NCBI RefSeq assembly: GCF_017654505.1
Contig: NC_054543.1
Span: 29,371,525 to 29,435,524 of the forward strand
Origin: Polyodon spathula
Lineage: Eukaryota; Chordata; Actinopteri; Acipenseriformes; Polyodontidae
Reading direction: 5' to 3'
Length of the DNA: 64,000 nucleotides
Shown here: in pieces, positions 26,041 to 38,429 of the stretch
How the letters are laid out: every line of letters starts with the position of its first letter
How positions within the stretch are numbered: position 1 is the first letter of the stretch
Translations under genes and position numbers: made by a program
Notes under the pieces: model-generated
Database searches by the model: none
What the model saw: only the letters and a program-made list of their open reading frames with translations
Told to the model about the DNA's origin: nothing

Positions 26041-29000
26041 GTAAGTAAAATAACATTTAAAAAAGCCGAACGCTAAGCTACAGTGCACCCTTGCTATAAC
26101 ACTCCCTTGTAATACATTCATTTGTTTAATATATTTATGATTTTCACCTTTTGAAATGGGTCTGGCCATCAGGGGCCGGTGGAGAGGGATAGAAAAGTGA
26201 AATAATAACATGACTATTGAACAGAAGGTACAGTGAATATGATCCATTTGAAACTGCAGTAATGATATCTTCCGGATTCCTAGTTAGAAATGGCTATCTA
26301 CCTAGACTTCCATGTCCATTTGTGTTAGGCAGAGAGAGACATTTCATTTATGGACTATACCAATCAAAAAAAGAAAATGCTTATACAGGGGTAATGATCC
26401 CTTTGATTGATGGGCGACTGGGCAATTCCCTCTCTCTGTACCTCCTGTTTCAATCCTTCTCTCTCTCTCTCTCTCTGTACCTCAACTGTAAAGCACAAAA
26501 TAACAGAATCTACACTCCAGTGCTATAGCCAGGGTCCACTGTGCACGTCTATATTGAATCCTTATCCTCCCATCCTTCATTTTGCCTTTCTCCCTACAAA
26601 CGCTAAACTGTAAAATCACTTCTTTGTTTTGTTAAAACTCACTTTCTATTTATAATTTTTTTAAAGCTTAAAAATCTCTAAACCGGCTTACATTTTACAG
26701 AAGCACAATTTCATTTAACTTTATTCGACTATTAACTTAAAGCCTCATGGGGAAGATGGCAATGCCATTTAATATGTGGATACTATTTACACTCTAGCTA
26801 AATGTCAGTACACAGTGCTTACAGTGTACTTGGAACGTGCCAATCTTTGTTGTCAATGAAGTAACGTCCCCACTTTGGTTAGTACAGTGAAGTACAGTGA
26901 CGGTTCTGTGTGAAGCAAATATATTTCATTGAATCTATTACCAACTGTAGTAAGTGGTCCACATTTAGAATTATCTGTAAGCATGTCTACTGAATTGTAC
27001 AGTTTCAGCTTTGCTGTGCCAAATTCTCAGTGTTCCATTCCAGGGGCCAAGTCACACAATAAAAATCATACACTAACATTTCATTTAAACTGTACATTTA
27101 GAAACAATAAACTAAAACTGTTTAAGTATAAGGAAGCACATGTACTTAATTAGCTACTGTTTGGTTTAAATGTTTAGTGAATAGCTTAATGATTGGTAGT
27201 GGTAAACTGAAAGGTATACGTGTTTTAAATAAGAACATTTAAAATTTCTGAGGATGAGAAGTTGTTTGCTAGCACAACATGTGCCATATCTAATAGAATG
27301 TTATTCCACAGGGCAGAACAAAACTGTTAAAATATTGGAATCTACAATAATCCACCCATCACAAATAATTATATCACTTTTGCAATGCTGATTTAATAAA
27401 GGATTAAAACAGTTTCAAACAGCAGTATGGCAGTAGCACAGTGGTATAGGAACCCATTCCATTCAGTACCATATCTGCTTACCATTTAATATACCATTAT
27501 ACCATTGTTTCAAAAGACTACTCTGTATGGTAGTTAATGGTATTACTAGGCTTGCTTCTATTCAAATTTTATTTTTTAGCGAAATCGACGCGTAACATCA
27601 ATGTTTTTTTTAGAAAGAATTTACCTTTTTTCTATCTTTATTTTTCAATTTAAGAAGAGAACAGGTAAAATTGACGTTTATACTAAAACAGACTTTTTAT
27701 GCAATTGAGAAACGTCTCATTTAGCAAAACTCCTTTATCATGTTCACCATGCAACAAAACCATCTGATTGTTACGAGATTGTTTAACAAAACATTAAATA
27801 AGAACTAACTTGCACTTATTAATCAATCTGAGCTCCCCCTCTCCTGCTTCAGCACAGCCAGACTCAGAGTCACTGGAAGACAAGGCAGACAGGCCTGCTT
27901 CATATTGAGACTTCAGCCGTCGGTCAGGGTATTGTGCACAATACTCATTAAATGTTTTTTTCTCTTGCGCCCTATTTTCAAATCAAACTAGCCTGTGAAT
28001 ATATACTTATAGCAACAGCTAACCTACACCTTAACCCGCTAATTTCAAAGTAGGTGCTTTGAATGACAGGCGCTGTAGCTGGCAAATGAAAGTGCACAGT
28101 CGGTACAGGTCTTGATGATTGACAGTCATTTAAACGAGTGAGAGAATTCAGCACTGCTTCAGCCAACGAGATCTGTCACAACAGCGTGAAATGATTTACA
28201 GTGAAACTACAGTAACCTACTAAGGGACCACTGAGATGACTGATAGCGAGTGGTTTTACTGATGTTTGTCCTATGTAAATTTATTTCAGTCAAACTCATA
28301 TTTTTGGGGAATTCACAGTTTAACGAGCTTTACCCATTTAAAATCGAAAAGTAGCAAGCCTAGGTATTGCCAATATTATTTTTTTTCTCTATAATACCAT
28401 TTATCAGTACCATTTTACCATTGAAAAAAAGAAGTTACTCATATATTAAGGTTCAGTGGTTACCATTAGAATATGTATGCAAGTCTTATTCTTCACAGTA
28501 ATTTAAGGGTTGAAATCTCAGTTGGTGACAGAAAGGCTCTTGGAAATTAATATTGTTCATCATGCTGGAAAAAGATTAATAGTTAATTGTTTTTTCTTTA
28601 ATGACAAAATGTGAAATTTAATCAGCCGCCTTCTGAATTATTATGCATACGATCTTCCGGTTCAGTGTTTTTAGCATTTATTTAAATCGAGCCAACAGAC
28701 TGAAGGGTGTCGTTTTAGTATAGAAATTGATCATCCTCCCGGTTTTTCAGTTATTTCTCTTCCTGTTATTTTGAGTTCACACTTTCCTTTGACCTCCTTT
28801 CTTTACCGTTCATTCCCTGATAATTTCAGTTCTGGCACACACACCAGTGTAAGGAAAAACAAAAGGTATTGAGCTACTGTATACCTTATTAAGACCAGAC
28901 ACAAGGAAATACAAACTGAATGTCACACATTCATCCATAACTTGGAATAAAACATACCAAAATGTTGCCAAAGTCCACTAGACAAACGTTTCTCTGTCTA

Positions 29001-31336
29001 CAGCGTAGTAGTGCTTTTTATAATTGTGTTTTCTGTTGTTCATGAGAAGAGAGGTCTGCTTCCCCTGCTGGCCAGGTTTCAATGGTCCCTTAATGACACC
29101 ATTGGCTCTTATTGCTCTATGTTGCTCCAGGGTTTTGAACACATACTCAATATAGCATAGATGGAATAGAAAAATAAAGTGAGAATGTGTTTGTCTGTTG
29201 GACTAAAAAGGTTTTATTCTAAAGTAAAATCATTAGGGCCGGTGAAGGCATAGTATTTATTGGATTGGTATCTTGTCATATACTCCATACCCTTTATAAT
29301 AAGTGGTGGGAATTCAAATTCGAGGACATACTGTTTAAACAACAATATTTTCCTTTGAATTCCAAGCAATCCCTGCTTAATCATAAGAATAGGTTTATTC
29401 CATCCCTTTTTCATATGGTATCTGCCACATATTGTAAAGTGTACATGTAAATTATTCATAAAGGGATAGCATGTCTGGAAATAAATAGGACTCTGATGCA
29501 TTTAGACCACATGCTAATGCTTTTTGAATAAGACCCTGTCCTCATAAAAAGATAAGAAATCAGTTTTTCCACATAACCATTTATTCAATACCATTTTGTA
29601 TTTTCAATTGGTGTGTGTGGTGTCATCGACCCCTTTGGTTTACCATTGATTGTTCTGCATGCTGTAGACTGAGGGTGGTAAACTTTTCTGCATGTTGAAC
29701 TATGTAAGTTTCTTTTTGCATGGTGTTTTTATTTATTTATTTATTTATGTATTAAAATGTTTGTGTTAAATGTGACTCATAACCAAAAACATATGTCTGT
29801 TTATGAGACAGGCCTAGCAAAGGCAGAAACAGGTTATTTTAATGCCAGTGAAAGATGAAGGTCTGGAATAGAATAAAGCCCCCCCCCCATCTGTCATTTC
29901 ACAGGTTCAAGGACAGCTCAGGATTATGAATTAAAACACCCTGAAAAAGGATAGATAGAGAATATAATGTCTGTGAAAAGAAAGGGTTTTGCAACCATTA
30001 AAACAGGGATATTTATCAAGTCAGGCATAGCACAGGGATGTGTTTAGCACAAGTTAAAGATGAGGGACTTTTACAACAATGAAAATGCGTAGACTCTAGG
30101 GGGCATTGTCTCTCTCAAAGTGAATTCCCCTAAGAGTGCATCCAGCTAAGTATTATTGCCATTTATGTTTTAATATAGAAGCTTTGTGTTTTATCCAGCT
30201 ATCTATGATTCTATGAAAATAAGTAATATGTTGTAGTGCAACAATTTTTTTTGTTTGTTTGTTTGTTCAATTTTGGTAAACATACTGAGAATCAGTGGAA
30301 AGCACTACTGAGAGATAAAAGTCCTTAGATCTAAATAATTGTTACTTGGAGTGAAAGAAAGAAAGACAAGAATCTTCTTAATTCAAACAATACCTAAAAA
30401 AATATTCAAAGACACAATTTTATATCATGTTCTCAAGGCCTTTTTTTTAGACAATTTTGATTTGCCCCTCAGAAAGCTTGTTAATACAGCATGCCTGTAG
30501 GTTCTTGCATGCCTTTTGTGTTTCAGCACTGCCTTGATTGTACTGTTCATACAGTAAACTAGTAATGAGCTAGCTTTCTGGTGGAATCCTGGCCTAATTC
30601 AGGACCAGTCCAGTTATGTTGGAAGGATTAGGATAATTATTTTTTTTAATCAAGCACAATACCAAATATCAGGCCTCAGATCTCCCTCTGCCAACCTACA
30701 CGGTAGATATTGGATAATTTTAGCTGTGTGGCAGTGAGTTATCTTTGTGGTTGTAAACAGAACTGCAGATATTCCCACAGTATGGCAAATGTCCTAAAAA
30801 CAGTTTTAAATGTTAGTTCCTTGTAAAAAAGGATAGTAACATACCATGCCTCTCAACTAAAAGCCAGCCTACCAGACCACTTGCTGCACAGCCTCCTGTC
30901 TAACAATTTTAACTGATGTGCCTACAGCTTTAAATGCTAGACCAGCCAGCATTTTAGCCTTCAGTTCTCATGGTTCAACCCTTAACGCTTTTAATCAATT
31001 TGCACCACTTCCTCCCAACCAACTTAAAAGAACCAACTCCCAGTCCTAACTAACAAACAGCCCCACCCTCATAAAACTCGGACACTAACTCCCAGCCCTA
31101 CTCTGACAATTATAATAGTCTGCCCCCCAGCCCTCATTTCTCACAAAAGGTAATTTCCCTTCCTCTGGCTTTACTTGTTCAGCCAGCATGGTCTTTAATT
31201 AGTAGGCCAACCTACTTTCAGCACCAAGCTTGTGCTTCTTAACCACTGGCTTCCTGTCCTCTTCCCAACAACTGGGCTCCACCACCACCCAGACCTCAGA
31301 GCTAACAGAAAGTTTCCCTTAATCACCTTCTTTCAG
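26041..31336 (+). other. speg: SPEG intron 4
   Basis: The 5.3-kb intron (GTAAGT...TTTCAG) contains a CT-rich repeat (26455-26480), a hAT-type MITE (27547-28362), a short C-run (29880-29888) and a C/T-rich stretch approaching exon 5 (30990-31330). No other exon or element was recognised. Confidence 0.7.
27547..28362. mobile_element. hAT-type MITE with 8-bp target duplication
   Basis: The ends are TAGGCTTGCTTCT (27547) and AGTAGCAAGCCTA (ending 28362), inverted copies. The flanks GGTATTAC (27539-27546) and GGTATTGC (28363-28370) match at 7 of 8 positions. The interior (816 bp) has no recognisable coding sequence. Confidence 0.72.
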
Positions 31337-32946
31337 GAGCCTTTGTGGAGACGTTTTGAGGGAAGACTATGGCTGCCAAGCCACTGAGCTGGAGCAGAAA
31401 TGGGACCTTGGGTCCCTAAGATACCCCTCTTCCCAATCCCAAGTTCTTCCACTTCCCTCTCCCAAAATTGGCAAATTATCTAGCTCCAATCCCATACCCA
31501 GCCGCTCTGGGTCAGCCCCAGCCACCCCCTTGACCCCCCGCAAGAAAATCGTGACCCCTGTTGAGTACCTGGATATAGTGCCTTCAGAATTTGAGGACAA
31601 GATCAAGCAGCCTAAATCCTCCGCACTGTCCCAAACCGGCACCCAGGATTCCCGTCCACAGACACCACTGAGCGAATACTCCCGGAAGGACTTAACACTC
31701 CGGCCCTCCCCCAAGCTGGCCCGGGCGAGCTCTAAGATCTTTGAGAAGGTGCGCTACTTTGAGGAAAGGCGGCGCAGTATTGACCAGCATGAGGGTTCCA
31801 TCTCGGGATGCTCTTGGGCCGGGTTCCACCGGACGCGCTCCTTTGATCAGTCAGACGATGAGAAGAGCAGGACGGAAATCTCCCGAGAGAGCTCCAGGGA
31901 AGATCTGAGGGAGGCACTCAGGGCTGAAGCAGCTCAGCGGAGGTCAATATTTAAGAAGAAGGCTTCTTCTTTTGATGAAAAACCTTGCTACAGTCACAAG
32001 ATCCAAGACATTGAGAACAAGTTCACCGAAGAGCTCCAGCGCATCAAGAAAGTGGTAGGCAAGCCCAATTTAAGCAAATCCTTCTCCACAGAGCAGATCT
32101 CACATAGGAGCGGGAGATCACCTATAAAAAAGTTGGAGCCAATTCCACCTGAGGTTCTTCAGAAGCTGCAAGACAGAGAGAGGATCCAGCAGCAGCAGCA
32201 ACAGCAACTACAGAAACAGGAACAACTACAACAACAACAGCTTCAACAGCAGCAGCAACAGCTGAGCTCTATGAAACCTTTAGTGAGGGGCCTAGCAACA
32301 GTCAACCAATCGCAAGAAGGGGATATGTTCGAAAAAAAGTCACATTCTGATTTAACCAATCGTCCCTCTGTGACTAGAGAGCCAAGTGGAATCACTCCCC
32401 GCAAAGAGTTACCCAAGGGATTGGTCCCAGTGAAAGCAGTGCAGAAGAAGAGGGAAGAGCGAACAGTACCACAGCACCTTCGAGTGGAAGTAGAGGAGAC
32501 CAAGACAACACAGCTTCCAGTACAGCGGATTGTGCAAAAACCTTCTAGTCCATTGGTTCAGAAAGAAGCCGTACGGCTCCCGCAGGTGCCCACACAAGCT
32601 CCTGCAATGGTTTCCAAACCTACACAAGCCCCCAAAGAAGCTGCCCAGATTCAAGAACTACCAACACAAGCTCCTCCAATGGTTTCCAGGTTAACACAAT
32701 TCCCCTCCCCCGGCCCCTTGCCAGAGAAAATGAAGGAGAAGATGGAAGTTGAGGAGAGCCTTTCACAGCCAGCTCCAAGGCCAGCCATGCTACCCCGGAT
32801 TGTGGTAGAGGCGGAGGCAGGTGGTGGAAGCGTTGGTCTGGAGGCTGACACGAAGAAGAAATCCAGTGTGGCGAAGGAAGGAAAGACCCAGAAGAGAAGA
32901 GGGAAGGGTTGTAAAACTCGTCCAATATCTCCAGATATGGAGTTAG
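31337..32946 (+). CDS. speg: SPEG coding exon 5 (large Ser/Pro-rich linker exon)
   Basis: The 1610-bp exon (acceptor TTTCAG, donor TTAG|GTAAGT) encodes residues 182-718. Conserved stretches: PLPSPKIGKL, SRPQTPLSE, LARASSKIFEKV, FEERRRSIDQ, SSFDEKP, DIENKFTEELQRIKK, then KGCKTRPISPDMEL just before the first Ig domain. A glutamine-rich tract of mixed CAG/CAA codons lies at about 32188-32270. A 39-bp near-repeat (32589 and 32661, 72 bp apart) encodes two PTQAP..MVS modules. Many basic-x-x-Ser contexts could be phosphorylation sites. The frame enters in phase 2 and leaves in phase 1; translation downstream of 32946 is intronic. Confidence 0.95.
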
Positions 32947-34550
32947 GTAAGTCTTGTCTTTATATTATTTTAGTGAAAGACTAAATTGCCTTTTGGTGAA
33001 AGGGATGTATAGAACAAAAATAAAAATGGGACCTTTCATTCATTTTGTATCAACTCCATTTCAGCAGGAATTTTAACAAAGCCAAATGTTAACACTGCTA
33101 ATGGATTTTCACTGTTAGAATCATAGAATATAGCTATGTACTACTAATATGTGAAAGTATGTTAGTTATAATGAAGAAACCAAGAAAGTACCAATATGTC
33201 AGCCGTATTGGGTCAGTGGTCATTTTCAATGTCACTGACTACTTTAGCAGACAGTGTGTTATGTTTACATAACCCTGCAGACATGACGTCATAATCTCAA
33301 ATGGTCTCTTAGATATGAGGCTTTGACAGTGCTGAAATTTCACCAAGATGTCGCATGATCACTATATTGCAGCCATATTAGGCAATAGGTCAAAAATGAG
33401 GGTTACTGTTTTCATTACATTGAAAATATGAAGTCTATTGGCTACCTGATAATGTATATGTCCTACAAGTGAAAGCTAACCATGCTACCCCTTATTTACG
33501 TGGTAAACAGCAAGTTATTTCTTCATTACTTATATTATACTTAAGGCCCTATGAAAATTGCTATTCAAGCACTTTACAATAACTTTTGAAACGGTGTTGT
33601 AATTAACAGCTTGTAGGTAAAGTATATCTGCAAGGACAGCTTTTAGTTCTACATCAGATGCATGTTCAACATTTAGATCTTGTAAGGCAAATAAAATGTA
33701 TAACACCCATACTGATCTTGGGCATCAGTCGACTCGTCAGTGACCACTGACAAGCAACCAGACTGTTTTATCAATTCCATAATCTCCTGTTTGTGATACT
33801 CAGCAGCTTTAGGTAAGTATTCATGTCTCAGCTGGGTGATGAAGGGATCACTCCACCATTTGCTACATTCAGTCTGAAGAATTTATGTAACTTTTGGACG
33901 TCCAGTTTTTCAAGAGAGATATTTTCTCAAACAAGCGATTCTGTCAAGTCAAAATTTAATGTGTTTCGTGCTTCCCAGTTTTCCCTGGACTTTTGGAACA
34001 TGGAAGTCACTGTTTGTTGTTTCTTTGCAAGTAAAGCAAGTGTGGAACTGCTCTGGTTTTATGCCTTTCTCGTTCGTTGAATACTTGAATCTTCAGTGAA
34101 TACTTGAATCTTGAAACAGATGATTTTCAGTACTGATCTACAGTAATGTTGCAGGATGTACTGAAGAGCTTACCCATCGCTGTGTAAAACTCCTGCTGGA
34201 TACTGCTTTATGCGATCTGCTGCAGACACATTTTTAGCCTTTTCAGAGACATCAATTTTCTTGTTTACAGTGTGCAGTATTTAAATTTCTCACCTAGATT
34301 GCATATAGTCACATGACATAAACACTGCACAGCACTATGTGCATGGAGAGTAGTGCACGCAGTCACACAGCAGAGCCGTAAGTTTATTTAATGTGATATT
34401 TTTTTGTATGAAATACAAATAATAATTCTGAAATTTATTTTTATTTCTTAAGAATATTGAAAAAATCGTGGTAGTGGGCTAATTTCATGATTTCCGCACA
34501 GCCCGTAAAATGCACTCTATAACCAGAATTTTTATTTTTCTACTTGGCAG
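32947..34550 (+). other. speg: SPEG intron 5
   Basis: The intron (GTAAGT...TTGGCAG) contains a hAT transposase fossil on the minus strand (33640-34245). Flanking stretches 33000-33640 and 34250-34540 may be the non-coding parts of the same element (GGCCCTATGAAAATT at 33546 and CACAGCCCGTAAAATG at 34497 are possible ends) but no target duplication was found. Confidence 0.65.
33640..34245 (-). pseudogene. hAT transposase remnant
   Basis: Minus-strand pieces in order: AEKAKNVSAADRIKQYPAGV (about 34180-34243), then MFQKSRENWEARN, NISLEKLDVQKLHKFF, VANGGVIPSSPS, LRHEYLPKAAEYHKQEIMEL and GCLSVVTDESTDA (about 33725-33765). The last holds the V-x-DE-T/S-TD box that contains the first catalytic Asp of hAT transposases. 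In-frame stops and a frameshift show it is dead. It resembles the CGGBP1-like hAT group. Confidence 0.68.
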
Positions 34551-34694
34551 AGTCCTCGGATGATTCGTACATGTCAGCAGGAGAAGATCCATTGGAGTCC
34601 CCTGTGTTTGAGGTTCCTCTACAGGACATAGTTGCACAGGCTGGCACAGAGGCGCTGCTCAAATGTGTCATCACTGGCAATCCACTCCCAGAAG
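34551..34694 (+). CDS. speg: SPEG coding exon 6 (Ig domain, N-terminal half; GC donor)
   Basis: The 144-bp exon begins after TTGGCAG with [18 protein letters not shown], then the A-C strands of an I-set Ig domain ([23 protein letters not shown]) with the first core cysteine. Residues 719-766. The exon must end at 34694: exon 7 starts with CA, completing a GCA Ala codon before the core Trp (ATWKHG). The only boundary that keeps frame is GAAG|GCAAGT, so the intron uses a GC donor in its usual AG|GCAAGT consensus. Confidence 0.9.
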
Positions 34695-35957
34695 GCAAGT
34701 TACTCCTGTGTGCTTCTCACTTTCCTTTTCCACACAGCTGCTCAATTACTCTAATAATTCCTATGGAAACTTCTAGGATGACTCAAATATGTTATGACTT
34801 CATGACCCAGCATTGCTTATGACTTTTTTCCCCATATTGGCTCAGTTTTAGTGTTTGTCAATATATTATATATTGTGTATATCAATAAATGGGCTGCAGT
34901 GAATTACAAGGTTACTGTTTGTAATGAGGTGCTGCTGATGTTATAAATTCACAAGTGATACACAAGTGATTCATGATTAAATCACCCAAACACACCGATG
35001 CACAATTTTTAGATGCATTTTTATAATATTTAGCATGAGTTTTGCTAAAATAAATAGGTTAAATGTTAACAGTAAAACAATTAAAAATGTAATAACTATC
35101 AGAGTCTCTAGCCTTTCCTTCCTGTTGTTGATATCTGTGGTGGGGTGCCCAGCATGGGTGATTTAAAATGTATATTTGTGTTTAGACACAGGGATTGCAC
35201 AATCACTCCACATGCAGATAAAATGTGTATTAGTATTTGGGCACGGGTATGTCGCAAAGTAGTTCATGTGCAGACTGTGCCGAGATTTAATTGAATGATT
35301 GATTAGCAAATTGAGTCTCGGCATAGCTGCTTAAAAGAGTCAGTGTTTCACGCACACAGGGTTGGGTGTTCAGTGTGGAGAGAATGGGAGAGAGTTGGGA
35401 AAACTAAACTAAAAGTAAAAACGATTGCTGCTAGTGTTGCAACTACCAGCAGGATGTTTGTTTTGGGGTTCGTTGTTAGTGATTTGCTTGTCTGTTTATT
35501 TTGTCCATTGTGCCTTTTGTTTTGTGAAGTGTTTTGTTTTGTTTAAATGTTTTATTTATAATTAAACTTGTGCATCAGCGCATTCATTTATCTCATTGCT
35601 GTCTGGGTGTACTACTACTTGCTGGCCTGACTTCACCACACAAGCCAACCTGTTCACAGTATCCTACTAGGATGTCTTCTCAAAGTTATCAAAGTTCTTG
35701 GTTGTAATTATTCAATTATTTTTGCTGATTGCGTATGGGCTGGGTTCAATATAGGGCTTAAAAAAACAAACACATTTCGTGTTTATGTGAATGTCAAGCC
35801 ATATTGTGCATTAGCCATTCATAGCTGGGAAAAATAAAAACAGGCATCTGACAAAAGCCTTGGTTAGGTTTCCCACCACCCACAACCAACAACTTCATGT
35901 GGTGCAGTTCCCTTAACCACTGATCATCTCAAACCCACTATCACTTTTTTCCCCCAG
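34695..35957 (+). other. speg: SPEG intron 6 (GC-AG)
   Basis: The intron begins GCAAGT and ends CCCCCAG. It contains the solo LTR at 35136-35658. The remainder shows nothing recognisable. Confidence 0.85.
35136..35658 (+). mobile_element. Solo LTR
   Basis: Termini TGTGGTGGGGTGCCC and CAACCTGTTCACA. Flanks ATATC (35131-35135) and GTATC (35659-35663) give a 5-bp duplication with one mismatch. TTAAAAG at 35331 is a TATA-like box and ATTAAA at 35561 a possible polyadenylation signal. The last 45 bases (GGCCTGACTTCACCAC...) match the right end of the composite element at 41055, placing both in one LTR family. Confidence 0.75.
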
Positions 35958-36140
35958 CAACTTGGAAACATGGCAACATCCCTGTAAGGAGCAGTCCTAC
36001 CCATCTGGTTAAAGTGGAAGGAGAGAGGCACACCCTGCTGATAAAGTGGGTGAAAGCTGGCGATGCCGGACAGTACTGTGTTAGCGCTGTCAACGAAGTG
36101 GGCAAGGCTTCCTGTAGCGCCACTTTGACAGTTAAATCAG
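35958..36140 (+). CDS. speg: SPEG coding exon 7 (Ig domain, C-terminal half)
   Basis: The 183-bp exon (CCCCCAG acceptor, TCAG|GTGGGT donor) encodes residues 767-827: core Trp in ATWKHG, then VEGERHTLLIKW, the D-x-G-x-Y-C motif (DAGQYC) with the second core cysteine, and SAVNEVGKASCSATLTVKS. It completes the Ig fold begun in exon 6. It exits in phase 1. Confidence 0.95.
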
Positions 36141-36611
36141 GTGGGTGAGCATGTCAAAGGATTGGTGTGCAGCCAGGAGTAGGATAATAAAGACAGTTAA
36201 GTGGATGCTAGCATGAATAAAGAAAGGGTGACATTTAAATACGATTAAGGAGTTTGGTTTTAGAAGGAGCAGATCTCTTATGATGAAACATAGGGACATC
36301 TTCTATGAGACAGCTATCCATTGGTATTCTATTCATCGCACAGCCTAACAGATTTTAGATTTTTGAAATTCTTAGTAGTGAGTGCCCTTGTTGGTTATGA
36401 TTTATCTCCACGCAATTTGTTTTTATGAGCCTTTTATCATAGTAAGCCTCTCTCCGGACAATTTTTTATATAAACAGCATTTTCCTGTCAGCCCTGGTCT
36501 CTCTCACACACAAGCTCATTCCTGCTGAGACTGGGAGAATCCTTAATATTTCAACATAAAGGATTTTCATTTAATTAGCAACAAAGTTTCCAAAATAAGG
36601 TAATATAACAA

Positions 36612-36616
<5 letters not shown>

Positions 36617-36698
<82 letters not shown>
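36617..36698. repeat. Compound (AT)n(AC)n microsatellite
   Basis: An AT run is followed directly by an AC run of about 18 units. Confidence 0.97.
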
Positions 36699-38029
36699 CT
36701 ATATAGACAATATTTTCACTGTTAATTTCATTCAGTATTACTAATTTACAATTGCCTCTGGCAAACAAGGGATCTTAATGTAAGGTAAGTTATTGTTTAT
36801 GTCAAAAGTCAATTGTATTGCCTTCTATTGGCATTAGCAGCATTAACACTGGTCCCTCTGTTTTGTGTTGGCTCTTTGCTTGCGTAGATGAAACCCCTCC
36901 CCAAAAAAAAACAAAAAACAGCTACAGTACAGGAAGTTAAGTCATACCAGGAATTCGCATTAACATTTACTTTATAGTTTTTGAAATATTGTCATATTCC
37001 AAATTGAAATATTAAATACAAGAAAATACCTTTAAAGAAAGGGGGCTCAGAGAAAGAACTTCACACACTTTTTAATTTTTTTTTTTTTTTTTAAATGGGG
37101 TTTAAAATTTGGGATTATTTGGCTCTTGGAGCCTTTTTTGTGGATGTCTTATTTTTGACAGATTGAGCTGCTTTTCAGTATGGGACAAAAAGCAATTTAT
37201 TATTCATGTTTAATAAATGTATATTCCTCTGTTCAATTTTTCTTAATTTACTAACTTAGGAATAACAAGAACAAAAAATAGCTTTAAACTTGCAAGAATT
37301 GCAATAAAAATAATTAAGGTATAATAACGACTTGGAATAAAATATAATTATCTGAACACTCAAAGACATTAATAATGCAAGCAATTAAATATATCCTAGT
37401 CTGATTTAATCTCCCACAGTCTCTATGAAGATTTTAATTAAACTAAATGAGCTGTACCAGCAACTTTGATTAGCTATCATGTGCTTTATTATCCCTTCTG
37501 GGACGACAGTCCCAGATGGGAGTATGGTATATGTGCATGCTTTCTGACATTGTAACAGCATCTCAAACTCTCACCTAGTTGCGATTAAACTCATTAGAAA
37601 TGATGAACAGTTGTCTTTGATTCTAACTAATCATGTTAGATAACAGTGTACTGATTTGGTCTGTTTTTGCCTCATTACTAAACTATTAGTTTCTCGGGCT
37701 GTTCAGGTTTTTCTTCTTAAAACTTCAAGGTGTGCGCTGTTATTATATACCACATTTAAAGGGATTCCGGCACTCAGCTTTGCCTTATGAATGTCAAACC
37801 ACCTAGCAATGCAGCTTACATTCACAACAACACATTGGCATGTCTTGTGGCTTCCTAAATTAGGTTAAACCATAATAAACCATAATATTAGGTAAGCAGA
37901 AATTGGGAAGAAGAGCATCCATTACAAAATGATAGTCAAAGACAATGCAGCAACCTAATGGTACTGTGACGGGGTGCCCACCCCTTGTGTGTTTTTAATA
38001 TTTATGTATGTATTAATTTATGTATGTAT

Positions 38030-38034
<5 letters not shown>

Positions 38035-38095
<61 letters not shown>
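38035..38095. repeat. (TTA)n microsatellite
   Basis: About 18 TTA/TAT units with small interruptions. Confidence 0.95.
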
Positions 38096-38096
<1 letters not shown>

Positions 38097-38429
38097 TGTG
38101 TTTGTGCGGACAGCGAAAAGTTGTGTGTTTCTGTTTTGTTTATTTATTTAAAAACCTTGTGCAGAAGGTGACCATCTCCCGAGTTAATTAATTGATTAAT
38201 TGTTGCTAACCGGAAGATGGTCACCTGTATTAAAACCAAAAGCTTTCTGCGCTCCAGGAGTGTCAGAGGCGAGGCGTGAGTCTAAATTACTAGAGAAAAA
38301 ACTGCTATATCTAAATATACTATATCTCTGTACCCAGATCAGTAGCCGAAAAGCTATGCGGTGTAACCCAAGGGACCAAAGCCCTCCCTGGTGTTTCACA
38401 TATGCAGCTACTGACACTATATGCAGCTA

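Noticed and set aside
31367..32925. Minus-strand frames opposite exon 5
   Set aside because: Shadows of the conserved SPEG coding exon on the plus strand.
35136..35640. LTR end placed at CTTCACCACA (35640)
   Set aside because: Flanking bases did not match there; the end at 35658 gives a 5-bp duplication and matches the other family member.
37505..37540. Short hairpin (CTTCTGGGACGACAGTCCCAG) as a terminator or RNA gene
   Set aside because: Isolated, no flanking context; likely chance or part of an old repeat.
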